Position numbers and translations under genes: made by a program
In this document: positions 47,330 to 59,411 of the stretch, piece by piece
Numbering within the stretch: the first letter of the stretch is position 1
How the letters are laid out: every line of letters starts with the position of its first letter
Assembly: GCA_037178675.1 (NCBI GenBank)
Contig: JAYMGJ010000061.1
Span: forward strand, 62,001-126,000
Reading direction: 5' to 3'
DNA: 64,000 nucleotides
From: Scleroderma bovista
Lineage: Eukaryota > Basidiomycota > Agaricomycetes > Boletales > Sclerodermataceae
Notes under the pieces: model-generated
The model's input: the letters and a program-made list of their open reading frames with translations, nothing else
Told to the model about the DNA's origin: nothing
The model's database searches: none

Positions 47330-47418
47330 GTACACAATGGGACTCGAACACCATCACTACTAAGTACTAGCACGTGACTTACCTCTGACACCAAAAACCA
47401 TTAGACTAAATGGCCAAC
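47330..47418 (-). mobile_element. tRNA-derived SINE-like head
   Basis: On the minus strand GTTGGCCATTTAGTCTAATGG carries a box A (TTAGTCTAATGG) and, 50 nt later, GTGTTCGAGTCCC carries a box B. This is the RNA polymerase III internal promoter spacing of a tRNA. The acceptor arms do not pair (GTTGGCC has no partner), so it is not a working tRNA gene. Downstream on the same strand the sequence ends in a (GTA)n run, as SINE tails often do. Confidence 0.4.
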
Positions 47419-47551
47419 ACTAGACATATAAATGAACCCTACTAGTGCAGCAAGTTTGGGAACTAGTAGTAAGTTGGTAGACCGCACTAGGATTAAGTTG
47501 GTAGACCACACTAGTACATATATTGTTCACAGAATACTAATACAAGGAAAG

Positions 47552-50195
47552 CTAAACTAAGTGTACAGGAACGCCAGGAGAAGGACGAACAGTTCGCCCA
47601 GCCTTATTAGGTGTATTCGGACTGAAAACAGGGAAAATCAATTTAGGTACAAAATAATTGGGGGGATACTTACGAGAACCAGATGTATCTTCTCCTTTGG
47701 CCTGAAGTGCCGCGTGCTCCAAGCTCTGGCATTCCAGGAGGCCATGCTTTGCGCAAATCATAACACACTCATCTCCAAATTTGAACGAGCTTGAGGCAGA
47801 CCATGGTCTTCTGCAGACCATTGTAACTATCCATGATGGAATTGTAGGTAGTGCAGTATTCGTACTCTTCCGAGGTGATCCGTTTGCTGTGTACGCTCCC
47901 TGCAAGGCTCTCCTGTGGTGAGGCGGAAATCGCCGTCAATGGCATGCCTCCATAGCAATTCTTGTCTGTTAAATAGTGATCGTGCGTCACAAGTAAGAGA
48001 CGCAATGTAGAGGGGGGGAGGGGATCCATAGTGATCACGCATCACAAGTCAGAGACATGATGTAGAGGAGGGGCTATTCATAACAATTCTTGTCCGTTAA
48101 GTAATGATCGCATGTCACAAGAGACACGATGTAGAGGGGGGAGGGCATCCGTAGTAATCGCACATCACAAGTAAGAGACACGATGTAGAGGAGGGGAGGG
48201 CATCCATAGCAATTGTGCGTCATAAGTAAGAGACACGACATAGAGGAGGGGGAGGGTATCCATAGCAGTTCTTGTCCGTTAAATAGTGATTGCGCGTCAC
48301 AAGAGACACGATGTCCATAGCGATTGAATGCAGACCCGAGCATCTTTTCTCCCAACCCAGGACACCCAAGACAGGCACCTGAGAAACCACTGAGGACGGA
48401 GCCAACAGAAAAGTTGGAGTAATGCTTTGCCCAAGCTGCCCGACCACTATTCGCACCCGGGCACATAGCGTAGGAATGTGCCACACTACTGATGCTCGTG
48501 CTGGAATCACCTCGGTAATGATGTGTGAAACTGCAGTTGTAAACGCTGACAGGGGGACCAAGGGAGGTGACCGAAGCTGTTGATCCATGACGCCGGTAAC
48601 TGCGATTGTAGGGATGAATTTGTGAGTGCGCAGGGGCACGGAAGTAGAAGCTGGATGCGTCACTATCAACTCATTTTCGGTAGGGCTGCTTGTGGATGAA
48701 AGAGAACGTGTTGTCGACACTTGTCGACGTTGAGAAAGAAAAGTCATCAGACAAGGGACGTTGCTTCAATTGGAGAGCGAGAGATGCGTAATCAAATGGA
48801 TCACAAGACCCGGCATGAACAAGACGGCCGTATGAGGAAACGGATGCGATGCTGAAGACCGATTCATGTTTAGCGTGCCCCGAAGTTGCTGCAGGTGCTG
48901 GATAGAAGCCTGGGCGAGTGTTGTTGAACTCGAAGCCTCTTCGAATCTCAGAAAATGAATCCAGCCCTCCAAAGCTGAGGGCTGACAAATTGCGATGAGG
49001 TATGTTGATGGAATGAGGAGCAACACTTTGAGACCTTTGTTTGGAGCTGGAATTCGAATTGTGACGAGAACAGGCAATGGTATCTCGACAGCTTTGGCGA
49101 ATATTGACTTCAAAAGTGCACTATCATCTGTGGCAAGGGTACCCATGGACAAAGAGTGAACGATTGCTGGAGGAGGAATAATGTCCGACAATGTGAGAGG
49201 GGCATCTTCGCTAGCGTCCTCTTGAATGGTAGTGGGTGACAGCTTTCCACCAAACTTGAAGTCCCTGTTCAATTCACCATCCAAAGGACGAGATACAACA
49301 GAGCTGGGCTTCCGCATCACCTGTGGTGCGATGATATTGAGCAAGTTGTCAACTGAAGCGGTAGCAGTGTAAGAATCAGTGCCAGGAAGGAGAGATGGCT
49401 CAGCGTTACTAACGTCGAGGGGGAAACCCATCAGCGAAAGTTCATGTGACTTGTATTCACTCGGCAGGCTAAACGTACTTTCTCCAGCCCTGGACAGTTC
49501 GTCCTGTAGAGAGGGCACTGGAGGGACATCGACCACCAAGAAATTGCTGAAATCGTAGCGAAGGTCGATTTTTGCGGGAGTACGGAACGCGTGCTCCAAT
49601 TGCTCCACGAAGCTACAGTGATGCGATGCACCAGACTCGTTAAGTTTCTTGATCTCTCCAGTGAAGTCGAATGATTTCTTTGTATCATCCTCAGATGATA
49701 TAGCCGCCTCCTCAATTTCCGCCTGACAATCATCTTCATCAATAACATTGGCACGGAAGACAGGCATCTCGGGAGCCGAATCCCTCGGAATAGGCAACGG
49801 CATCTCTGGCGGTAGACCAAGAGAGCGCAGTGGCGGATGTGGCACCTTGGGATCAAAGGTCAGTGTATCCTCCTGATCGAGTTGGAGAGAATCACTTGGA
49901 GCTCGTCGGGAATATCAGAATCTGGGTCGCTCGTGTCAAACTCTTGCTCCGCCGTGCTTCCAATATAACTGCCCATCATCCCAGTGAGGCCAAGATTGCA
50001 CCTTGCCTTAGGAAGGATGGGTAAGCCGTTGGTATGATTCTGGATGGGAGCTAAAGAGGAGCACTTACATGCATGACCTTGGGCTTTCGTGAATACAGGG
50101 GACACCAAGAAGCTACCAGGTGAATCCGTCTTCGAACAATTCGAGCCGAATGTGAACACTGATGGAGAGCGGTCCATTTCCTTGGCGTCGAGCAT
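47552..50195 (-). CDS. Serine-rich basidiomycete protein of unknown function, with minisatellite insertion
   Basis: Exon 1 reads DRSPSVFTFGSNCSKTDSPG, then LPILPKARCNLGLTG and EFDTSDPDSDIPDELQVILS. It splices to DPKVPHPPLRSLGLPPEMPL and a 300-residue low-complexity region, then to LSALSFGGLDSFSEIRRGFE and SYGRLVHAGSCDPFDYASLA, then AHSYAMCPGANSGRAAWAKH and LGCPGLGEKMLGSAFNRYG. The family normally continues directly with MPLTAISASPQES; here a minisatellite of about 370 bp separates RYG from GMPLTAIS. A last block (MICAKHGLLECQSLEHAALQ, GEDTSGS) and a tail end at 47552. The family is widespread in Agaricomycetes and uncharacterised; residues suggest a disordered cytosolic or nuclear protein. 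The 3' half may be damaged. Confidence 0.6.
47945..48320 (-). repeat. Minisatellite inside the serine-rich gene
   Basis: About seven units of two alternating forms, built on CTACATCGTGTCTCTTACTT GTGA and GATCACTATTTAACGGACAAG (minus strand), lie between two copies of GCTATGGA, the codons at the insertion point. Confidence 0.8.
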
Positions 50196-50236
50196 GAATG
50201 AAAGAATGCCAGGAGGGATGTACTTGTGGCTGTAGA

Positions 50237-50244
50237 ATTTATAG
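50237..50244 (-). promoter_or_regulatory. TATA-box-like site of the serine-rich gene
   Basis: CTATAAAT on the minus strand lies about 45 nt upstream of the ATG at 50195. The neighbouring Plavaka genes begin only about 130 bp further up. Confidence 0.35.
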
Positions 50245-50371
50245 GGCAGGTCGTCGGGACATTATATACTGTACAAAAAGGAGACACTGGGCAAAATGCC
50301 CTGGATTAAGACTTAAAGCAAATCAGACAGAATCACATTCTGGCAACGTAATGGAAAAACAGACGTCTAAG

Positions 50372-52120
50372 TTACTTCGCAGATCTTGTAATGCGAGTGC
50401 CTTTGCGACCACCCCTGCCCCTACCACGGCTACCGGATCCAGCATCGGGTAAAGAATTGTTGACCTCGATCACATTGTCTGTCACATGCTGAGCTCGCTG
50501 CGACGGGACTTGGCGAGGCTTTGGACAGCCACGGTCTCGATTAGCAGACTCGGGAGCAACAGCTCCATCTGCAAATGTTTCCAATTCAGTGATCTCATTT
50601 TCTGAGAATACGAGTGTGTCATTAAAAGCTAATATATGTTAAATAACACATACCTTCTGTCAAGTTGTCAGATAATGGACTCTGGTCATCAAGAATTTCT
50701 GTTGAAACCTGCTCTCACACACCATCAGAGTTGGCACCTGCGATGGAGGGTCGAGTTTGCACATGAACTCGAGGCCAATTTCCATGATCCTCATCAGAGA
50801 GAACACCCGCATCAAGTTCATCATCTGAGTTCAATACCAAGACCCGTGCCATCGCAGCTTCCATGTCTTGAGTGAAATCTTCACCACCATTGACACGTTG
50901 TTTAGTATGGCCAAACACATGCTCATTGACGCGCCGCACGACTTCTTTATGGAACACAGAGTCCCATTTCGTGATGAGGAATTTCTTGTAGGAATGGAAC
51001 ATTGCCGAGTAGAGTATTCCAGTTGTCGCGCCTTTGCCAGTATAGGTGAATGCTTGGTCATTCGTAAGGAGGAAATTTAACTGTGTTAACATGGTCAGAG
51101 CCCGGAGCCTGTGCTACAGACACGCGCTGTCAGATACTCACAACAGTAGCAACCCATGCTAGTAACCCTGGAGTCACCTTCGTCTCCCTGACCGCATTAC
51201 GTTTACGACCACCACTTTTAGTGCCAGTAAGGGAACCCTTGCCAAAAAGTATGACTTTTACAAGCTATTATCAACTGGGAAGTATGATGTCAGTGGTATG
51301 ATAGCAGGGTTGAATGTTCGCCTTACTTCAGCCAGGAGACGCCAGTTTCCAAATGCTGTTGCATTCTTTGCATCCGGCTGACCCTTGGGAAACAAAATGG
51401 GGGGAAAGGGGTTGTATTTACGATCACCTAATTTGCCCAGCAGAGTCTGGATTTCCGGGACGGATTCTTGATCGTATGCAATGTCTGAAAAGTAGTCTGG
51501 AGATAGGTGAAGAATTTGCGCGATTACTCCACGAAGTTTGTGTATCTCATTTGCACGCCCCTCCGTAAGAGCATCTTCAAACTACAAGCGGAGATATCAA
51601 CTTAGATTATCAGAGTAACATTCCACATCTTAGAAATACGTACCTTCTTAGCAAAGTGATTTGATTGAATGAGGGCCACTGCTGTAGCAAGCGTGGGATG
51701 GAGAGCGCTATGGAACTCAGCAAGTAGAGTCATGTCTGCACTGGCAGTTGTCTCATAGCGGCTTCGACTAATTATCTCGACACTCATGGATGGTGGAGGT
51801 TGTTGAAACAGCTTCGGAGAAGGGGGAAACATCTCAAACATGACACCGTATTTCTTTCCAAAGACCACAATCAACTCGTCAAACTCGGGGTTGGCATTAA
51901 TATTAGAGCCCCGTTTCGGTTTGTTTGCTTGCAAGCGCTTGACCTCCTCCTTGAGGGACCGGTTTTCTTCCACCAATGTTTGGACCTGTAGCTGAAGATC
52001 TTTCACCGCCTACTTCAACGTCAACCATATATGCTGCACGTCAACTTGGTGAGGGCTTACATCATTGGCACCGGCATTAGCGGAACTGCCCATGGAAAAA
52101 TAGGAGATTGGTGTGACCAT
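50372..52120 (-). pseudogene. Plavaka-associated second protein (coiled coil, unknown function), with an in-frame TGA
   Basis: From ATG 52120 (MVTPISYFSMGSSANAGAND) an intron leads to AVKDLQLQVQTLVEENRSLK, a leucine-zipper-like coiled coil, then FDELIVVFGKKYGVMFEMFP. Later exons read FEDALTEGRANEIHKLRGVI, DYFSDIAYDQESVPEIQTLL, KYNPFPPILFPKGQPDAKNA, TGTKSGGRKRNAVRETKVT, and FHSYKKFLITKWDSVFHKEV with RRVNEHVFGH. An acidic tail is stopped by TGA 50715-50717 (GV*EQVSTE); in-frame residues continue to a basic RGRGRGGRKGTRITRSAK end at 50372, an AT-hook-like DNA-binding tail. The family accompanies Plavaka transposases in mushrooms; its role in transposition is not known. The late stop would remove only the tail. 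Confidence 0.6.
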
Positions 52121-53338
52121 CCTCCTCTGAGCTTGAATATTCGTCTTGACGAGGCATACTGTGATTTTGCTACAGCGTGTGGGCCAAAGATGATGAGACA
52201 ACAAGGGGACGGGGGAACAAGGGGACGCACTTGCCTTTAAGTATGAACAACAAGCAGACTTGCTGAAAACTCCGTTGAATTGATGCACTGCCTGAGACAA
52301 AGTAAACGTCAGTGCGATGTAATATCACTTGCTGTCTGGTGTCAGCGCCAGCGGCAATACTAGTAGCCGACCTATACATGCTACTCGCACGAGGCCTCAG
52401 GCATAGACTAGTCAGGGTCCAAGCCACAATTCTGGATTCAGAAACATTGGATTTCAATAGCCTGACGGACATTAAACTGACAATTACTCACTGATGCACA
52501 TGCAAGTATCATGTGATGCAATATCCACGCCATATTTGTAGTAGCAGGAGCGGGTGGAAGCAAGATTTGGGGTGCGGATCTCGTTTGTGGTAGCTGTATT
52601 TATTAGTGGGGGATATGTAGGGCTTATGTGAATCATTGCGTGCTCGGAGTTCATCAAAGTAAACAGGCTTACAGGCCCCACCCACACGATGACGGCGACG
52701 ACGGCAGGGAGTGCCGTGACGACTCCACCCTCTCACATTGATTTTCACTTCCCACCTTCACCCCCTCGCGTCAACCACCACAGCATGCATGCACGATGAC
52801 AGCGACGAGTGCTGTGATCACCACCATCAGTACCGTTTTTGACACCTGGCACAAGGCAAGTCCCTGCAGCTGTGAGGGGTACTAGTTGCGGGCTCGAGAT
52901 AAACGAGGACAGTATGAGGAACGTACCTGTAGTAAACCGAGCTACGCCTGAGTTGCATGTCGTTTGTCCCTTTGTAGAGGCAGTCTCTCTTGATACCATG
53001 CTCATCTGAAACCACCTCCCAGAATTTGGCACCTGTGCATGTTGTGCAGTGAAAGTGAAGAGTGGGATAGAGGTTCAGCTTACCTGGTTGGTCTGAGGAT
53101 TTGCACAACTAGCCCATCCACACCTCGCCTCAGTTTCTCTCCTAATATGCCAACCGAGTTGTCACTCAGAGACCGCACCCAAACACCTGCCATTGAAAGT
53201 CAAGGTCATTTTCCGAATATGGCTCCCTTGTTTATTGATAATGTGAGATGACGATGAAGATATAATAAGTCATACATACCACCATCTCTTCAAATCCCTT
53301 CAGTGCAGCCCAACAGGGGATTACTGTCCACCAGCTTC
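52121..53338. other. Intergenic part of the Plavaka element
   Basis: Between the two element genes. Minus ORFs at 52170-52472, 52745-53032 and 52827-53108 overlap in different frames and have no recognised domain. Confidence 0.4.
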
Positions 53339-56300
53339 TCATTGCTGCCGTCGAGCTGCAAATAATTCCTTTATGCGTAGAAACATATCACCGTCAATAG
53401 TGTCAATAACAATATGAGTGCCAGGATAGCCTGCATCCTCCACTAGCAGCGCTCCACGAATTATTGATCACACAAAAATAAATTCAGATGAGGCTGCCGG
53501 TTTCTGTCGAACACGCCAAGAGCGAAGGTACTTGTCCTTGCGCAAACGAAGACCAACGGGTGCATCAAACGGATGAACCAATGCAATCGGATAACACTCT
53601 CCACCAACTGTGCATGTGAAAAGCATAAGTAGACGCCCAAAGATGATACCTTCACGAGATCGAATGATGACACAATCCTGCCGAGTAGCATTGTGGAAGG
53701 ATGGGTTGCATCGCAGGTAGTCCGTGGATTGACACCAATTGACTTTCGACTCGAAATGCACTTTCAAAAAGTGATGTTCTGTAATCTGAAATGCTCCCAT
53801 TTGAGTGTCCCGGGCCATTGAGAAACACAGTGACAAAATGAAGACTCACAGTATCATTGGACATCAATTTAATCTTTTGTCCATCAGCCTGTGCAATGTC
53901 GTAAGCTGAGAAAAATGCATTAAGCTTGGTACGGAAGCATTGAAATGATGGCTCATTGATGTGTAACTCCTCGATTTTCAGCAATGTTTGTGGGCATTGA
54001 ACAGAACCCAAAGTAACATGGAACATGTTGACGTCTTCAGTTGAATCTTCCACTGCACTGTCGTCAATATACATATTCATTTCGGTCGCCAATTTAGAAT
54101 CTAGTGCATCCAAATTATTCCGCATTGAATTTGCAATGAGAACATGATGGTCAATGCGCAAGATCTCAGGTATTGGTAAATAATAGTGATCACAGAAGTT
54201 ACGGATTTAAAAAAACTTACTTGGTCGGCAACATTCTTGAAATTCGTTTCCTGCCAGTACGTTTGTCGCAAGGGGCCGTGACATTTTTCGTTTGGCTTTG
54301 TATTGTAGTTTAAACTGACCTTCATCAGGTCAAGAAATTCATTTGTTGCGTGCCGGCCATCTGAAATTGTTTCTTCAGTATGTACATCAAACCCAGCATA
54401 CATGTCCACATCCACATAAGCACGGATGCAATGCATGAGTAGGTAGAGTGGTTCATCAACATCACTGCGGCTGTCGAGTAAATTGTGAGCAGCAAAAATG
54501 ACAAGCTACATTCAAGATCAGAAAATAGCTAAAACATTAAATATGAAGGCATGCCTTCCCAACATCCTCATGTTTTGAGCCATCTGAGAACGTTGTTGAC
54601 ATAACATGACCAAAATGATTCATGTTACGCCACCTAGGCAACCACTGGAACCTACATGCAGTTGTAATTAAAGTTAGTAGTTAATAGAACAAAGACACTT
54701 ACCCTTCATCAACCATTACACATGCCGAACATCCCTCTGCTTCCACAAACCGCTTGAATTGGACCCAAAGGTGATCTGCCCAGTTGCCTTCGTGGTTTGC
54801 ATGAAGTTGGTCAAATGATAGTGCACGAAAAGCATCACCACGGTGCATAATAGAAAATGCGCTCTGTAAAATATAAGGCTGCATAAGCAGACTGAATTGT
54901 GAAAACAAGAGTGTAACTTACATCAACATCACGGAGACCATGTTCCTTTAAAAGTGCTTCCATCTCCTCCCAACTTTTAGTTCTAGCCTCTGCCAAAGTG
55001 GCCTCCGTGTGACAACGCGTTCGTAATGGGTATACTTTTGTTGCAGTGAGGAGCTCGTCCTTCGGGACAAGACAGACTGGACAAGGACACTTGCCCATAT
55101 AACCGCGGATTAATGCCATCACGCACCTAATAAATGATTGTGTTAGTGGTAATATTAGCCCAACAATTGGACACGACAAACTGTTCTTCATAGTCAGCCG
55201 AGAGTAACAAAATAACTGGGAAGAAGTGGCGTGCGATGTCATCAAAACACTTTACCCAACACCCGTGTTCAGAATGCTTCGCCGCTGTTTCCATGAGCTT
55301 TACAAATGACGCATGCCAAACAACATTCTTGAAGTTAACCCAGTCACGTTTCCCGGAATGTTGCTCATCCTCTTTGACCTGTAGGAATGGGTAGATTAAT
55401 TGTTAGTATTTATCATACAAAGGTGAGCAACTTACAACTGGGAGCCACCCCACGACGTGACCACCAGCAAAACTTTCACCGTTCCATATTGAGGTGGGTA
55501 AGTTTGCAAGGTGTGCTATTACTGGATACCCCTTCTGGCTGCCAAATGTTGACAACTTGGCCTTGTCAGCATATAGAATGAATGCGAGCGGTTTCCCGCC
55601 CGCTGGGAGTTGTGACTACAACAATGTCATTTTCAATACATCAGTATAAAATAATATGGATCAGACTACACACTTGAAAGTCCCAGAATGAATTAGCTGT
55701 CCAAGGCTCATCAATGAAACGAACAAACTTCTCCCCATTGTATTTGAACAAACGTTGTGCGTCGAATGTGATATGGGGTCCAATACGAGGATCCCGCAAC
55801 AAATCACATGCCCAGTCCCAAATTGATTTGTGATACACTTCAAATTCACGATTCTCCTGCCTATATGGCACGGAGATGATGCTTCTTTGAAACTGTCTGT
55901 CATTCAATCCCAATTTCAACAAACGGCAATGAATGGAATGTGGGACTCACCTGGGTGAGTTGTTCCGAAGCAGCCTCCCATGTGTTCTTAATGTCCTTGT
56001 AGTTAGAGAGTGTAAATCTTTCGGATGCTGCGCGGCGGACAATATGGATCAAGGTTTCCGTGAGATCTTTGGACAACGAAGCATTCAGTGCTAATTCTGC
56101 CACCTCAAAATCAAGGCGAGACCAAAAGGGTTTCCAAGGTTTCTGGGGTGGTGCAACGCGCGACGCCGTTGCGTATCGTTGGAAGTCTACAAACCGTTGC
56201 ACCTTGGGGGGATCACCACTACTGGGATGGTATTCGATTTTGATGTCATCAAGCTCAAGCCGTAAATCTTGAATGCAATCTATGGGTTGTGGTTATCAAA

Positions 56301-56717
56301 TGAACGTAGTACATGCATTATCAATGAAACATACCAGACAAATCATGACTGCCGCTAGCGATGCGTTCATCTGACACGGCCTGACCAGAGTAATCACCTA
56401 TAAGCATCCGTCAGACCAAGTTCCAGTGGGGACAATCTGATCTTTACCTTCGAACTGATATTGTTCGTTGTGAACTGCATGGTGGGCGTCAGGCAAGCGG
56501 AAATCGTCCTCGACCACTGAGAAACATCATCTGATTTCAATAAAATGCACCCTTCAACAATGGACATACCTGTTGGTAGCTGGATGGCACGAAGGGCAGC
56601 TTGATCTTGCTCCTGCTGAAGGGAATCTCGCTTGCACGCCAATTGGTGCTTTGCAAACCCACGGGCCTTAAATTCGCCCCCACAAACCTCACAAACCATC
56701 ATACGAATTGTAGGCAT
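53339..56717 (-). pseudogene. Plavaka transposase, nearly complete, with a late nonsense codon
   Basis: The N-terminus has a C2H2-like finger (MMVCEVCGGEFKARGFAKHQ, LACKRD). Then follow PWKPFWSRLDFEVAELALNA, FTLSNYKDIKNTWEAASEQL, WDWACDLLRDPRIGPHITFD, FVRFIDEPWTANSFWDFQ, QLPAGGKPLAFILYADKAKL, ILLLSADYEEQ, MALIRGYMGKCPCPVCLVPK, LSFDQLHANHEGNWADHLW, MYAGFDVHTEETISDGRHA, NYNTKPNEKCHGPLRQTYW, DYLRCNPSFHNATRQDCVII, and PFDAPVGLRLRKDKYLRSWR. These are the successive blocks of the Plavaka transposase family (DDE/RNase H-like). At 53468-53470 TGA replaces the usual Arg codon between FIFV and SIIRGALLVED; the frame then runs on to 53339. Other splice defects are possible. Introns are many and short. 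Confidence 0.75.
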
Positions 56718-57408
56718 TGTCGAAGTGACCGCTATTGAGCAACGGCAATATGAACAAGAGGATATTTAAACGTAGAAGTACAGAGCTGAGGTGGGAGCGT
56801 TGCAGCTGCGTTGCAATTGACACTGAAATGAATTTCAACCCCAGCCCGCCTATTTCCGCATTGTTGTAATGTGCTTATCAATCTACTGCCAATGATTGGC
56901 TGTTGCAATGGCCACTGCAAATTTCCGACATCAGTGCTTTGACTCCTTGTATTTTAGCTTTGACGTATTCTTTGTACCTTAGATACATTGTCCGCTCAGG
57001 CGTTGAGCCACTTGTGCTTTGACATCATTAGTACTGTACTTAAGCCGCCTGTAGCAGCCTCGAGCAGCAGCAATCTGATTTCCCCCAGTTCTGCATCTCA
57101 TGTCCAAGTCCTCAGTCTAAGAAGTCACAAGTTTCCTGTCATATCTACAGCATTCACCATCCAAGTTCCGAATCACTTCCATCTCTCATCTCCTCGAACA
57201 TCAGATGTTGGTTGTCAGGGAAAAAGGTCAAGCTAAAGTGAACACAATGATGTTAGTCACCTGGCTGCATGAGATGGCATTGAGTAACACACCTGTTCCA
57301 CGTTTTCTGATCCCCATTACTTTCTAAATGATCCATGATATAATTATAATCACATGAAGATACACCTTTGTACTGCTCTCAAAGTTATATTAACATCTGG
57401 AAATTGAA

Positions 57409-57539
57409 GAAGAAAAGATAATCCATTATAACCCTAGCATGCAATGGATAATGCTAGATATGATCAGATATGACCAGGTAATTGATTATCACCCTACAAA
57501 AAACATCTGCCAGAGATTATAATGGATTATCTTTTCTTC
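57409..57539. mobile_element. 131-bp MITE-like element with 23-bp perfect inverted repeats
   Basis: GAAGAAAAGATAATCCATTA TAA at 57409-57431 is matched exactly, inverted, at 57517-57539. The interior is AT-rich with no ORF. No clear target duplication. Confidence 0.7.
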
Positions 57540-57959
57540 CCCATTTTCCTGATGAAACTCTTGAAATATGTTGAATACTACCAGCGTACCACAACATATT
57601 CTTGATCAGCCTCAGAAAGAGCCCAGAGAATTACCTTGCATTTCACTTGACAAACAAGACATCAATTGCAAGACTAAAGTTATATATTTAGTGACCGTAC
57701 CATGATGAATTGAGTTGTTTGGATGTAAAGGTGGGGGAGAATTGTGCTGCATGACCGTGGCACCAGGTTTGACAGAGCGCAAAACAGCCTTCCAGTATGA
57801 GGTAGGTGGCCCTTTCAGCACAGTGGATGGAAGGGAATATGGTTTCTCATATTTTTTCTTCATCCTTTGTTCACTCGACGTGAGCTGGGCAATTCCTTTG
57901 CTGAGCACCTATCTGGAGATTTGTGGTCAGGACTTAGAACTTCAGTAAGGCTTATCTTA

Positions 57960-58409
57960 TGATGGAGGGTGTGGGAAAATGTCTGAAAAAATGCGGAGAC
58001 TTTGAAAACATATCAAAAAAGTGAAATAGCACACCACACACAACATCTGGTGGTCTATGAATTGTGCTACTGACTCTCTAGTGTCATTACAGACTCTTTA
58101 CATGTGTCACAGTATTTGTATAAACCATAATCTCTTCAGAAAGCGAAATTTTGGCACAAGAGAGTACCTTGTGCAATGGCTACATTTCAGTGCTGCAGGT
58201 TGCACAATCTGTACACTAAGTTTGGAGTCCAGAGGTTCTGTCAGGTTAACTAATGCTATATCCTGTATGGTAAGATCCTATCATAGGTCAGATCCTCAGC
58301 ACCACCACCAGTAGAGTACCAAATGCTGTGTGTGGTGTGTTATGTCACTTTTTTGATATGTTTTCAAAGTCTCCGCATTTTTTCAGACATTTTCCCACAC
58401 CCTCCATCA
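57960..58409. mobile_element. 450-bp MITE with long inverted repeats and TA flanks
   Basis: Ends starting TGATGGAGGGTGTGGGAAAA are inverse copies, identical for about 66 bp and similar for about 95 bp. TA flanks both ends (57958-57959, 58410-58411). Non-coding; a Tc1/mariner- or Harbinger-type non-autonomous element. Confidence 0.8.
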
Positions 58410-59160
58410 TATCATTTCACTTCCCCTGTGCTTCCACATCAAGGTATTAACTTGGTGATAATATAGCGACTACTATATAGTATTACAGAGCCTCCTAGAT
58501 AGTCAGAATATGGATGGTTGCACTGGGGACTGATAAAGCCCCTATTTTCATAAAAGTAGTGTTTGCCTTCCTGCTCACCTTGAGAGTGCTCAGTATCCCA
58601 GTTTATCTGATAGACAAGTGGTAATAGTATACTAATACAGTTACAAACCATCCCAAAAGTACCAACACTCACAGTAAGAGCCTCCCAGGGTGTTGTACCA
58701 GGAGGATGAGAATGTGACACAGCACTTCAGAGGCTCCACCCCATCAAATGCACTTGGTATATGTTGTAGGTACATATGGCCCCTTGAAGGGGATGTAATT
58801 CAGAAGTGTATATGTCCAATGTATCAAAAATGCGAAGCCTTTTTTGCTTTTACCCCTAACTATTTTTCCAACCATCCAGAGCCTCTGGCACACTCATTTG
58901 AGGTTCCAATTATGGACTGATATACTTATATAACATATATAATACTATGTACAGTCCATGGGGACCAGGGATGGGGCACAGGAAGGCAGAGGAGGCTCAC
59001 AAGGAGGGTGGGAATATTGCAGTTCTGGTATTGACCAAATGCGGTCATGTTTTGGGAGTAGCAACGCTTTTTGTGATTATATAATCCTACAGGAAGCGCA
59101 GAAATAAAAACAAATCGAGTGGGGATTAAGCAGAGAATTCTGGGAGGCTCATGGCACACT

Positions 59161-59411
59161 GGGGATTTCGAAAATTTCCGTCTGTTTATACTGCATTGAA
59201 AACAACAAATGATAATTTTAAATTTTACTTTCACATTTTAATGCCCTTAAAATTTGAATTATAACAGTAGTTTGAGATTTTAATGGCAGTAAAATTTGAA
59301 TCACAACAATAATTTTAAATTTTAATGCAAGTAAAATGTGAAAGTAAAATTTAAAACTATCATTTGTCATTTTCAATGCACTATAAACAGCCGGAAAATC
59401 TTGAAATCCCT
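59161..59411. repeat. 250-bp palindrome with AT-rich core
   Basis: GGATTTCGAAAATTTCCGTC TGTTTATACTGCATTG on the left returns inverted as CAATGCACTATAAACAGCCG GAAAATCTTGAAATCC on the right; the core is AAATTTAAAATT-type sequence. Probably a MITE. Confidence 0.7.

Larger units (their letters stand above)
50372..56717 (-). mobile_element. Plavaka-type DNA transposon, two genes on the minus strand
   Basis: A transposase gene (53339-56717) is followed by a second gene (50372-52120) on the same strand, the pairing seen in Agaricomycete Plavaka elements. Terminal inverted repeats could not be identified, so the true ends are unknown. Both genes carry nonsense codons. Confidence 0.65.

Noticed and set aside
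47024..47377. 117-codon ORF rich in Y, L and T
   Set aside because: It is a translation of a TAC/CTA microsatellite.
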